From the NCBI RefSeq assembly GCF_038096175.1, contig NZ_CP151099.1:3350501-3414500 (forward strand): DNA of 64,000 nt, read 5' to 3'. This DNA comes from Nostoc sp. UHCC 0302. Its GTDB lineage: Bacteria; Cyanobacteriota; Cyanobacteriia; Cyanobacteriales; Nostocaceae. Made by a program: the position numbers and the translations under genes. The first letter of the stretch is position 1; the number at the start of each line of letters is the position of its first letter. Under the pieces are notes generated by a model. That model did not search any database. It was not told where the DNA came from and worked only from the letters and a program-made list of their open reading frames with translations. Below, piece by piece: positions 34,837-43,630 of the stretch.

Positions 34837-36105
34837 TTAATTTTGACGTTTTAAACGCACGGAAATACACTTTTGAAGTAAATTTTTTACCTCTATTAAA
34901 CTCTGAGCCGAAACTGTAATTCGTCCTAAAGAACCGGCATGGCGCATAACATCAGCAGCTAAACTTTTAGGAATAAATTTAAGTGGTTGAGATAAGGGTT
35001 TTAAAGCCGGGAATTCTTCAATAGTAATCGGTAATCCTATACTATATAAATGTTTAGCTATTACCATTTCTTCAGGAGATAGGGCTATAATTTGACCCAT
35101 AAATTTGTTTCCATTAGAAGAAAATGGTAGAATAAAGCGGTTTTCTAAATGGACAGCAAAGGAAGACTCACCCCAATTAATTCCTGTAACTTTTTCAATA
35201 AGATTGACTAGCCCACCACCCGAAAGTCGGAAGCCCATTTCTATAAAGTAAAGTCCTTGGTCGTTTTGTATAAGGTCAATATGAAATGGGCCTTTATAAT
35301 ATCCAACAGCATCAATACATGACTGAGCAAACTGCTGAATTCTTGAACTGCTCCAACTTCCACAGGTTGCTATATGGCCAACTTCTCGAAATCCAGAGAT
35401 ATTATTAATTCCGAGAATATGTTCTTTCAAAATAAACTTTTCGCATACTGTTATAATTACTACCATACCTTCCTGAGAAATGCCTTGAACAGAATATTCT
35501 ACTCCCGAAATGTATTCTTCAACAATAATTTCATCGAAAACATTACCGTCATAATTTGTTAGTTTTTTCAATTCAGCTAAAGATTTCTCTAACTGCAAAA
35601 AATTTTCTACTAAAAAAACTCCAAGCCCACCACCCCCATTAACAGGCTTAATGACAAGAGGATATTTGAGATTTACTAAGGAACTTGCATTAACATCTTG
35701 CAATGAAAGTATCATGTAAGCTGGCTGTAAAATTAGAGAAGCTTTTTGAGATAAAAGTCTTCTTTGTTCCCACTTATTAGGAGGAACAAAATGAGGATAT
35801 ATCATCTCTTGCCACGGTGGAACTTTCCATCTTTCAGCTACAGCATACACACTTTCAACATAACGTTCAAACCCAGGCAGGATTAACTTTACATTCTTGC
35901 TTAAGTCACCTAATATATTGAGAATTTGGTTAGGATCATTAGGCTGGTTAATAGGTAATTCAATATCAAAAGTCCGCCGTCCTAAATTTTTACGCCATTG
36001 GAGATAGTCTGGTGTTTCAATGAGAACTGCTTTCATACCCCGACGTAAAGATGCATCTAAATAGGGATCTAATCCATCGCGAGTTGCTCCGACTTGGACA
36101 AACAT
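34837..36105 (-). CDS. ATP-grasp carboxylate-amine ligase
   Basis: This 422-residue protein has the ATP-grasp core: lysine and glycine-rich loop at K153 (YPLVIKPVNGGGGLGVF), adenine-binding strand EEYISGVEYSV (196-206), and the metal-binding block HIDLIQNDQGLYFIEMGFRL (275-294) with following SGGG. Such enzymes activate a carboxylate as acyl phosphate and join it to an amine, as in dipeptide ligases. The N-terminal Rossmann-like part starts MFVQVGATRDGLDPYLDASL. The substrates cannot be read. It is the second gene of the operon, 38 bases after the PP-loop gene. The C-terminal 100 residues (GQIIALSPEEMVIAKHLYSI) form the accessory lid domain. Confidence 0.88.
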   Translation of the reverse strand: MFVQVGATRDGLDPYLDASLRRGMKAVLIETPDYLQWRKNLGRRTFDIELPINQPNDPNQILNILGDLSKNVKLILPGFERYVESVYAVAERWKVPPWQEMIYPHFVPPNKWEQRRLLSQKASLILQPAYMILSLQDVNASSLVNLKYPLVIKPVNGGGGLGVFLVENFLQLEKSLAELKKLTNYDGNVFDEIIVEEYISGVEYSVQGISQEGMVVIITVCEKFILKEHILGINNISGFREVGHIATCGSWSSSRIQQFAQSCIDAVGYYKGPFHIDLIQNDQGLYFIEMGFRLSGGGLVNLIEKVTGINWGESSFAVHLENRFILPFSSNGNKFMGQIIALSPEEMVIAKHLYSIGLPITIEEFPALKPLSQPLKFIPKSLAADVMRHAGSLGRITVSAQSLIEVKNLLQKCISVRLKRQN

Positions 36106-36143
36106 ATTTTACTCCTAGATAACATCATTCTTCTTAATTATAT

Positions 36144-37682
36144 TTATCTGCCAGAAATCATTTCATATATAGTCGGGCCACCTGGGCTGTGACGAGTTTC
36201 TATTATGCCTTTATGAGGATCTCTCTCTAAAATTAAGTTCACTAGTTCAAGTTTTGCATTTTTATCATTAAACCCTAGCAGTGGAGAATCATAACATATC
36301 CTTAATTGCTCTAATGTCAGCCCACTTATACAATATAAATTACTAGCTATATCGCTAGATTGTTGTGATGTCTTCTCCTTTTCTCCCCTATCAAGAACTT
36401 GGTGAATATTGTGGAGATTAGATAAAAGCTTTGGCTGTTCTTTTAAAAGATATGTTTCAAGGTTTCTGCCTTTTTCGGAAAATGGAGCATAAACCATACA
36501 AATTAACTGTTCTTCAGTTATGCCAAAAGCTTCAAAAGCAAAATCATTTATCTTCTTACGCATCAGTGTTATTAACTCGGCGGTACTATACCGCTGGGTA
36601 ATTTGATCTATGAGGAACTCAGGAAATTGTTTTTGACGCATCAAGGATATGGCAAATTTGACATATTCTTCTATGCCTTCAGCGTAACTTCTACCATAAA
36701 CGTGTTCACATTTAAGCCCACGTAAGTGGGCCATTAGCGCAGGATTTGCACAGTCAGACTCAGAAAAGCTGAACGCAAGTTCATCAAACTCAAACCCTAA
36801 ATACTTTGTCAGTAGCTCCCAGTGATTCCCAGCAGAGTATTCCGTGTAATTATATATAGAAAAGAATAACGGATCTAAATTTATGTCATTATTAATTATT
36901 CTATGCTCTTCAATTTCATGATTAGCCTTATCACCATAAATTTCCTGAAAATAGCTTTGAGAAATTATATCTAAGTTCTTAAGAAAATCCCTAAATCCAT
37001 GTCCGCTAGGTAATAAATCTGGACTAATTTTTTGAACAAGACGGTTAACCCAAACCATATAAGCTCTTTGTTCTTTTCTAGAATCACCTGTAATGATTAC
37101 ATCTACCCCACCGTCATAGTAAGAAGCGATTCCAAAAGAGTTAACCATACTGATGTTACAAGCATTGCAGAATGTAGGGCGGGAACTTGCTTGAGTTCGA
37201 TGTCCAGTCATTAAGATGTCTTGCCGATTCTGACTAACGATATTATGGGGAAGTGGAAGATAACGGTCAAAAAGACTGATTTTATTGCCGTCGATAAGTA
37301 GGAGTTCAACATCCGGGTCGTCATAGAGTTGTAAAGCGCAATACACTCGATGAATATTTTCTATTACACTTGTTGGCATACCAGCGTGGCGGTTAGTTAC
37401 TACACGTATCTGAAAGGTTTCTCCATTCCATTTGAATAGAATGAGTTGCACCAACCTTACAAAGGTAAGCATATAAGAGCTGTCTTTCCCTCCTCCATAG
37501 GCTACAAGAACTTTGTTTTGTTCAAGAGAGGATTGTATAGGAAGCACCTCTTGAAGTTTGATAGCACAATTTTTTACACCTTCGAGTTTAGCTGAACTAA
37601 AAAAATGGCTGAGTTCAGAAAAAAGCTTATTACGTAAAGAAAATAACTCTTCGTTGTCGCCTATAGAACTATGAAATGACAT
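36144..37682 (-). CDS. PP-loop (N-type) ATP pyrophosphatase, putative amide or thio-transfer enzyme
   Basis: From the ATG at 37682 (MSFHSSIGDNEEL) the product is 512 residues. The frame is open 33 codons further upstream, but that DNA is a dispersed palindromic repeat. The PP-loop VLVAYGGGKDSSYML lies at about 58-72, a C-N-A-C pair at C172/C175 may bind metal, and VDVIITGDSRKEQR follows. N-type ATPases adenylate a carboxylate, amide or nucleobase before nitrogen or sulfur transfer (asparagine synthetase, QueC, TtcA types). The C-terminal half is helical and unlike any family I recognise. It is the first gene of the five-gene operon. Confidence 0.75.
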   Translation of the reverse strand: MSFHSSIGDNEELFSLRNKLFSELSHFFSSAKLEGVKNCAIKLQEVLPIQSSLEQNKVLVAYGGGKDSSYMLTFVRLVQLILFKWNGETFQIRVVTNRHAGMPTSVIENIHRVYCALQLYDDPDVELLLIDGNKISLFDRYLPLPHNIVSQNRQDILMTGHRTQASSRPTFCNACNISMVNSFGIASYYDGGVDVIITGDSRKEQRAYMVWVNRLVQKISPDLLPSGHGFRDFLKNLDIISQSYFQEIYGDKANHEIEEHRIINNDINLDPLFFSIYNYTEYSAGNHWELLTKYLGFEFDELAFSFSESDCANPALMAHLRGLKCEHVYGRSYAEGIEEYVKFAISLMRQKQFPEFLIDQITQRYSTAELITLMRKKINDFAFEAFGITEEQLICMVYAPFSEKGRNLETYLLKEQPKLLSNLHNIHQVLDRGEKEKTSQQSSDIASNLYCISGLTLEQLRICYDSPLLGFNDKNAKLELVNLILERDPHKGIIETRHSPGGPTIYEMISGR

Positions 37683-39281
37683 AATTAGCAGTGTTTTAAT
37701 GTTGTTATTTTTTACTTCAAGGACGAACCGTCGTTTTCGCCCAATTTGCGCAGCGTCTCCCCTTGGGAGAAGGGCTTTCATCGCCTAAATTCTCGGTTTT
37801 GCCAAAAATATTATTGATACGGTGCAGAGGCGGAGCGTCTCCGCCTCTTGTTAGCACAGCGTTAGCGAGGAACGAGCGTTCCTCTGCGCGGTCTTCTCCC
37901 ACTCGTGAGAGGCTTCCGCCAGCGCGGAGCATCTCCAAGAGTTGGGGGTTTCCCCCATGAGTGACTGCTGTTAGTGTTGGCGCAGCCTCTCGTACAGAAG
38001 CGCTAGCGACGCAGGAGCGTCACTCCGTTCGCCTTGACGTCTCCGCAGGAGAAGGGGCGCTTGCATTTTATTTCTTGGATCTCCATCTCCCCTATCATGG
38101 GTGACGCACAAAAGCATGCAGCCCTGTCAGTCAATACTGACTGCGGACGATTGCTCTTCAAATGAATGTATTAGTCGCTAATGTAGCCAAGAATGCCGCG
38201 TGAAATTGTTCCCAAGACGCACGAAAAAACATAGACTGAGGTTATATTCCACACCAACCAGGATCAGATACAGTACAGTTGTGGGAACAACCCAATATTG
38301 TTTCAGTGTCCGGAGATTTTATCCCTCTGTTATTGTGAGGAATGCTTAAAAAATTGCAATTACTTGAGCAGGCTTGACTTTAGCAGTTTATGAGCTGAGG
38401 ACATAAATCTGTTGCTGTTGAAACGATAAATAATCTGTTAATTGATTCTATTAAACTTGATATATGAGTGTTAGTAAATACAGAAAAGTGCATTAAATTT
38501 TCTGAAAACTGAAAAGAAAGTAGTACATTATACAGCTGAGCTTGAATATAGTAATATATAATACAAACAGTGTAAGTATTTAATCACATTGTTGCTTTCT
38601 GCGGTATTTGCTCTCGATCTTTCCACGATATGTGCAACTTAGTAAGTGAAAAGTAATATATATAACATTGGTTCTTTTGAAAGGAGTATGGTTAGGGCTG
38701 CTGTACCATTGTCATTGTTTGATTGCGATGTGTTTGACTCAGTAGTGAAGCTATAATATCCTTTACTTAGCTTATTAGTCATAAGCAATGGCGCTGATCC
38801 ACTGCCTTAAAAGCAATCTCTATGGTCAAGGTTTACAGTACTTATACAGATGTATAAATATCTACTTTTATATAAATTGAATATTGGTAAATCAAGCATT
38901 GGTTATTATATACTCTGCCCAAGTGAATAACTCGGTAGAGTATTTTTGTGAGAGTGTGCGTACTGTGAGCGATCGCCTCTCCTCTGCCCTTGCCACAACC
39001 GTCCCGCAAGCAGCTGATGATCGCTACTTCGGATGATGCACTCTTATGGGCAAATGGGAACTATTACTTCCCAATATCTAACTGATGGTGTCTATTTACG
39101 CTGCTTGGGACTGGTTCAACTGACGCATCGTCGTAGCATTTATCTGGGGCAATAGGCATTGTAAGAGTGATAGGATATCGAACATGGGCGAATTGTAGCT
39201 TCTGAGTTGTCGTTGTGGAAGACAATAACTCTACTACAGACCGCCCTCTCTCTTCATACTCCTTTTTTGGCTAAGGTATTG
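37683..39281. other. 1.6-kb non-coding stretch upstream of the PP-loop operon
   Basis: No gene is supported. The first 380 bases are packed with GC-rich palindromes (37744-38060). From 38100 to 39280 the DNA is AT-rich with no recognisable product. The operon promoter should lie here. A HIP1 octamer is seen again only near 38967. Confidence 0.5.
37744..38060. repeat. Cluster of short palindromic repeats
   Basis: Several short inverted repeats follow each other: GAGGCGGAG/CTCCGCCTC, GAGGAACG/CGTTCCTC, GACGC/GCGTC, TGGGGG/CCCCCA, and CAGCGTCTCC units. They are GC-rich islands in AT-rich DNA and fit the very small dispersed repeats of Nostoc. One unit overlaps the extended frame before the PP-loop gene start. 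Confidence 0.65.
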
Positions 39282-39485
39282 ATGTTTGATAAACAGATAG
39301 TAGAAAGCATTCAAGATAAGTATGATTCGTTATTGCCCTATTTAAACGAGAAAACACAGCGTATTTGAGCAGCAATCGAAGCCCGAAGCCTGGGTTGGGG
39401 AGGTGTGAGTCAGGAAGCGAAAAGCAACTTTAGAGGATGGCTTAGTCATGATTCCATCTCTTTTACTTCAGCGGCATTTTCTTAA
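39282..39485 (+). pseudogene. ISAzo13-like transposase, N-terminal remnant
   Basis: The plus strand encodes MFDKQIVESIQDKYDSLLPY, LNEKTQRI, an in-frame TGA, then AAIEARSLGWGGVSQ. This is the start of ISAzo13-type transposases. The helix-turn-helix that normally follows is replaced by unrelated sequence and the frame ends at 39485. The rest of the element is not seen. Confidence 0.65.
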
Positions 39486-39527
39486 CATTACTTATAGAAC
39501 CCATTTGATATCTTTTTTCTAGCTAGC

Positions 39528-39665
39528 GGCTAGTCTTTTGAGCATCAATCTGATGAAACAAAGCTTGAGCTTGGCATTGGCACGCTCAAGTGTACGTTCA
39601 AAATTTTTGACTAAACTTTTACATCGCTCTACCCAAGCATTTGACCTTTCAATTACCCCTACGAT
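39528..39665 (-). pseudogene. IS5-type transposase, C-terminal fragment
   Basis: The minus strand encodes VIERSNAWVERCKSLVKNFE followed by RTLERANAKLKLCFIRLMLK and a stop near 39528. The ERSNAWVERCKSLVKNFERT block is the C-terminal signature of one IS5 subgroup. It has no start or front half, and it abuts the receiver gene at 39717. Confidence 0.7.
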
Positions 39666-39716
39666 TATTTTCTGTCATTGCTTTGATTATTGTTTTCCGA
39701 TAGTGACAAAACACGG

Positions 39717-40109
39717 TTAAGTTAATTTTGTTTTCCTTGCTAAAATTTCTTGCGACTTTGATAACACTTCATCAGGATCAAAAGGTTTGGTTAGGTATAA
39801 ATCTGCGCCTACCTCTTCTCCTTTCTGTTTATCAAACTCCTGTCCTTTAGCAGTTAGCATAATAATATAAATGTCTTTCATGCCAAGAACTTTCTTAACT
39901 TGATGGCAAACATCAAAACCGCTCATTTTCGGCATCATCACATCAAGGAAGATGAGGTTGGGGTGATCAGACTTAATTTGTTCTAAAGCATCCTCTCCAT
40001 TTTTCGCAGTTAGTAACTCTACCCCCTCGTCTTCGAGATCCTCAAGTGCTTGCTCAATCAAACTCCTAATGTGAGATTCATCATCTACGATTAATATTTT
40101 TTTGCCCAT
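39717..40109 (-). CDS. Single-domain response regulator
   Basis: This 130-residue CheY-like receiver starts MGKKILIVDDESHIRSLIEQ (acidic pair D9/D10), has the phospho-acceptor in NLIFLDVMMPKMSGFD and the conserved KPF lysine, and has no output domain. It is the last gene of the minus-strand operon containing a SpoIIE phosphatase, a membrane sensor kinase and a two-receiver protein, 52 bases after the latter. It probably shuttles phosphate or acts by protein contact. Confidence 0.93.
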   Translation of the reverse strand: MGKKILIVDDESHIRSLIEQALEDLEDEGVELLTAKNGEDALEQIKSDHPNLIFLDVMMPKMSGFDVCHQVKKVLGMKDIYIIMLTAKGQEFDKQKGEEVGADLYLTKPFDPDEVLSKSQEILARKTKLT

Positions 40110-40161
40110 ACATTCCTTTCTAAGTAAAAATAATTGCTTTTTGGTGATTAACTATTTCTAA

Positions 40162-40779
40162 CTAATGGCTGCTATTTGTTTTTGGCTTTGATAACAAAAC
40201 AAAGAATATGTGTTTCAAGTCTTTTTCAACTCTCAATGTATTAATTAAATTATGCTTATCTGAAATCATGGAATCAACAATAATCAAATCGGGTTTAGTT
40301 ATAAGCGCTTTTTCGATAGTATCCTGACCATTTGAGGCTTCAAAAGTATCAAACCCTCTTAACTGTATTGCTTGGGTAATTATCTTAGCAGCAGGCACAT
40401 TTTCATCCACAATCAAAACTTTTCTCTTGGCTCTACTTTCAGAGGTGAGGGCAGCAACTTCTTTAAGCAATTCTTCGGTGTTAATCGGTTTGGTAAGATA
40501 CCTGTCAACACCGAGAGCATAACCCCGCTTTTGCTCTTCGACGACAGATAAAATTAAAATGGGGATGTCTATGCTTTGCAGGTCATTTTTCAGAACTGCC
40601 GCAGTCTCAAACCCATTCATTATGGGCATTGTTACGTCCAAGATCAATAGGTCAGGAAGTTCAAGCTTTACCTGTTGGATTGCCTCTAAACCATCTTTTG
40701 CCTCTTGAACTATGTAGCCTTCTGCACTGAGATTCTGTCTGAGGAGTTCCCGAATTGGGCCTTCATCATCCACAACCAA
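40162..40779 (-). CDS. Tandem receiver protein, in frame with the upstream kinase
   Basis: Two receivers lie in series: MVVDDEGPIRELLRQNLSAE with its acceptor in LLILDVTMPIMNG, and KVLIVDENVPAAKIITQAIQ with LIIVDSMISDKHN, which keeps an Asp but lacks the usual MP. No ATG precedes the first receiver. The likely starts are TTG at 40779 or other rare codons. Frame and spacing show that the DNA from 43626 to 40162 is one frame interrupted by a single TAA at 40837-40839. It may therefore be the detached C-terminus of a hybrid kinase. If no start works, it is a pseudogene tail. Confidence 0.8.
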   Translation of the reverse strand: MVVDDEGPIRELLRQNLSAEGYIVQEAKDGLEAIQQVKLELPDLLILDVTMPIMNGFETAAVLKNDLQSIDIPILILSVVEEQKRGYALGVDRYLTKPINTEELLKEVAALTSESRAKRKVLIVDENVPAAKIITQAIQLRGFDTFEASNGQDTIEKALITKPDLIIVDSMISDKHNLINTLRVEKDLKHIFFVLLSKPKTNSSH

Positions 40780-40836
40780 AATAGTTTTTTGACCTTCAGT
40801 AGAGTTGGCGGCTTTGATCAGCGGCGATTGCAGTTG

Positions 40837-43626
40837 TTAGAGGAATGTCTCTACGTCTACTGTTTTGCTCCCTGGCTGAGGCTCAATCAGGTTGGGTAAG
40901 GTGAAGGAGAAGTTACTGCCTCGGCCAAATTCGCTTTCAACCCAAATCCGACCGCCATGATGTTCCACAATTTCTTTACAAATCGGCAGCCCTAAGCCTG
41001 TGCCTTTGGGTTTGTCGGTGAGGGTGTCGCCTACCTGTTTGAATTTTTCAAACACCTTTGGCTCGTCTTCTTTGGCAATTCCCATGCCGGTGTCAATGAT
41101 ACTGACTGTAGTCTCTTGACCCGTCCGCCTAGCTCTACAGATAATATAACCTTCGTCTGTAAATTTAACTGCATTGGAAATGAGATTAATCGCAACTTGA
41201 ATCACGCGATCGCGATCGCCAATAACTTCTGGTAATCCCGGTTCAATTTCCTGAATGAGTTCTAATTGTTTCTGTTCAAATAAAGCGGCGGTAGCTGCGA
41301 TCGCCCGTTCTAGAAGTTCTTTAACAGACAGGGGATTCATCTGCCAATCCACCTTCCCAGCCTCCATCTTGGCAAGATCGAGGACATCGTTGATCAGGTT
41401 TTTCAGCCGCTCTCCTTCTTCCACGATAATGTTGATGTTATCTGACACTTGTTGAACTGAGCGCTGGACTTTCTTATTGTCTGTCGTTACTAAGGGGAAT
41501 ACGGTTTCTTCTAGTTTTTTCTTGATAAGCTTGGCAAATCCAATCACTGAAGTTAGAGGAGTCCGCAATTCGTGGGAAACAGTGGAAATAAAGTCCGTCT
41601 TCATTCGGTCTACTTCTTTAGCGAAGGTAATATCCCGGATCAGGATCACCCAGCCAATCAAAAGATTTTTTTCTTCTACAGTGGGGTCGGAGTCTTTGAG
41701 AATCGCAGCGGCAACAGCTTCGCCAATCCGTTGATGAGCTAATTCTACTTCAGAGGTAACAACTTCTTCAGTATTCCTCTTGGTCTGCGTTAAAAGGTCT
41801 ACGAACGCCCTTGGAAGCACTGCTTGACAGTCTTGACCAACTAATTTGGCATCTTCCAAATCGAATAGGTGGAGCAAGGCAGGATTAACTTGGGTGATTT
41901 TACCTTCTGAGTCTACGACGAGCAAGGCATCTGCTAGGCTCTTAATGATGGCGTTTACACGGCCAAGGGCATCCTGCAATTGAGTCGAGGTGGCTGCTAA
42001 TTGTTGAGCTTGGGTGCTGACAACCTGGACTTGTCTCTCGGTCTGGGCATATAACCGTGACTGCTTGATGGCAATCGCTAACTGGTCGGCAATTACTTGC
42101 AACAGTTCCACTTCACAGATTTGCCAACTCCAAGGACTGCTGCGAATGCAGGTTAAATAACTAGGGGTTTCATCGTCAGGAATCAATACGGGCAAAGCTA
42201 CATAACTAATAATTCCCATTTGTAAATAGGCTGCTTGCACCGTTGCTGACAAATCAGGTGCCGTAACGACATCATTGCAACGCGCAATTTTGCCTTGCTC
42301 CAGATAAGCAGCTAAGTCACCAAGCGGTTCGAGACTCAATACTCCCAGCAAAGTCTGTTGATCTGGTTGCCTATGTTCGCAAACAACTTCTAAGCTATGG
42401 TCATCCTGATCATACCTGCCAAAAATCACCTGGTCTAAATGGAGGACACTAGCAATTTCATCAACCGTTGTTTGCAATGTGGTTTGCAGATCCAAAGACT
42501 CCCGAATGCGCCTGCTAAGGCGATTAAAAAGTGCCTCCTGCTCAGCACGGATGCGGGTACGCTCAAATGATAGGAGCCACTGCACAGCAATTAAAGTTGC
42601 TACAGCCAAGAGTATTGCGAACACAAAGACTAGATGGTTAAGAGAATTCAGTTTTCGCTCCAAATTAGATTTGGGAAGAACCAAGGCAATAGACCAGCCT
42701 GCTCTTTTGAGGTGGGCGTAGGCTACATAAACCTGCTGACCTTCAATTTCCACATTGTGTATATCTATTTTTTTGCACTTGTCAGTTTCTCTACCAATAC
42801 CCTGTAAATAGGAGCTTGGTTTTTTCTGCGTTTTGTGAATCGATTTTTCACCGTATTCGTAGTCATAGGCAATGGGTGAGCCTTGAGAATCGAGGACAAA
42901 TGCATAACTGCCTTCTTCCTCGGTTGCTTTAGCAAGAACCTTTGAAATCTGGTCTATAGAAATTGAACCCACCAGTATACCAATAGGTTTAGGTCTATTT
43001 TGTGAATCTGCAACCGACTTCAACTCTTCGCGATTGCAAGTATCACTGGCAGCGCTTTCTGCTGAGAGTTGACTGGGATAGGTAGTGGGAATCGAAAATA
43101 TCGGAGCTGCAACATTCACTTCGCGCTTGCCTGACGTGCGTGAAATCACGGGATTATCGACAAAGACTTCTCCCGCTATTGCGCGTGGAAAGTAAGCGCG
43201 ATCGCTTATACTTTTGCCCTTAACAAAGTCACGATCTGTAGTGTAAAAAGAGCCATCAAGATTTGCGATCGTAAACGAAAAACCTGGCAACCGCTTCTGC
43301 TCTAGTTGCAGATAAGATTTTGCGCTCGTCCATTTCATCGAACGGACTTCGGGGGTATTGGCGATTGTTTCTACTTCTGCCTTCCAAGTAGCAAGCCAAT
43401 CATCAACTTTAACCACTGCTATATGCACTTGCAGTTGTGCATTTGACTCCAAGCTTTCGAGGATGAGGTTGCGAAGATACTTATAACTAGTAATTTTTAT
43501 TGCTGCTACCGCTAAAATGCTGCTACCGAGGATCAAAAACGGAATGAAACGGCGGGGTTGCAATTGTTGCTGATATTTGCTCCGTGTCTTCCGCCATCTT
43601 TTTCGTACCCAAGTATTAGGACTCAT
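40837..43626 (-). CDS. Membrane sensor histidine kinase with Cache-like, GAF and PAS domains
   Basis: This 929-residue protein has an N-terminal membrane helix (FIPFLILGSSILAVAAIKI, about 27-45), an extracytoplasmic Cache-like sensor (FYTTDRDFVKGKSISDRAYF, SYAFVLDSQGSPIAYD), a second helix near 335-355 (LVFVFAILLAVATLIAVQWL), a GAF domain (SRRIRESLDLQTTLQTTVDE), a PAS domain (LADALLVVDSEGKITQVNPA), HisKA with His in STVSHELRTPLT, and a HATPase (NLISNAVKFTDEG, GTGLGLPIC). It senses a small ligand outside the membrane. It starts 4 bases after the SpoIIE phosphatase stop. Its stop is followed in the same frame by two receiver domains. Confidence 0.93.
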   Translation of the reverse strand: MSPNTWVRKRWRKTRSKYQQQLQPRRFIPFLILGSSILAVAAIKITSYKYLRNLILESLESNAQLQVHIAVVKVDDWLATWKAEVETIANTPEVRSMKWTSAKSYLQLEQKRLPGFSFTIANLDGSFYTTDRDFVKGKSISDRAYFPRAIAGEVFVDNPVISRTSGKREVNVAAPIFSIPTTYPSQLSAESAASDTCNREELKSVADSQNRPKPIGILVGSISIDQISKVLAKATEEEGSYAFVLDSQGSPIAYDYEYGEKSIHKTQKKPSSYLQGIGRETDKCKKIDIHNVEIEGQQVYVAYAHLKRAGWSIALVLPKSNLERKLNSLNHLVFVFAILLAVATLIAVQWLLSFERTRIRAEQEALFNRLSRRIRESLDLQTTLQTTVDEIASVLHLDQVIFGRYDQDDHSLEVVCEHRQPDQQTLLGVLSLEPLGDLAAYLEQGKIARCNDVVTAPDLSATVQAAYLQMGIISYVALPVLIPDDETPSYLTCIRSSPWSWQICEVELLQVIADQLAIAIKQSRLYAQTERQVQVVSTQAQQLAATSTQLQDALGRVNAIIKSLADALLVVDSEGKITQVNPALLHLFDLEDAKLVGQDCQAVLPRAFVDLLTQTKRNTEEVVTSEVELAHQRIGEAVAAAILKDSDPTVEEKNLLIGWVILIRDITFAKEVDRMKTDFISTVSHELRTPLTSVIGFAKLIKKKLEETVFPLVTTDNKKVQRSVQQVSDNINIIVEEGERLKNLINDVLDLAKMEAGKVDWQMNPLSVKELLERAIAATAALFEQKQLELIQEIEPGLPEVIGDRDRVIQVAINLISNAVKFTDEGYIICRARRTGQETTVSIIDTGMGIAKEDEPKVFEKFKQVGDTLTDKPKGTGLGLPICKEIVEHHGGRIWVESEFGRGSNFSFTLPNLIEPQPGSKTVDVETFL

Positions 43627-43630
43627 TGCA

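Noticed and set aside
38100-38160. CAGTCA/TGACTG hairpin as an operator for the PP-loop operon
   Set aside because: Only six base pairs and hundreds of bases from the start codon, so there is no support for a regulatory role.
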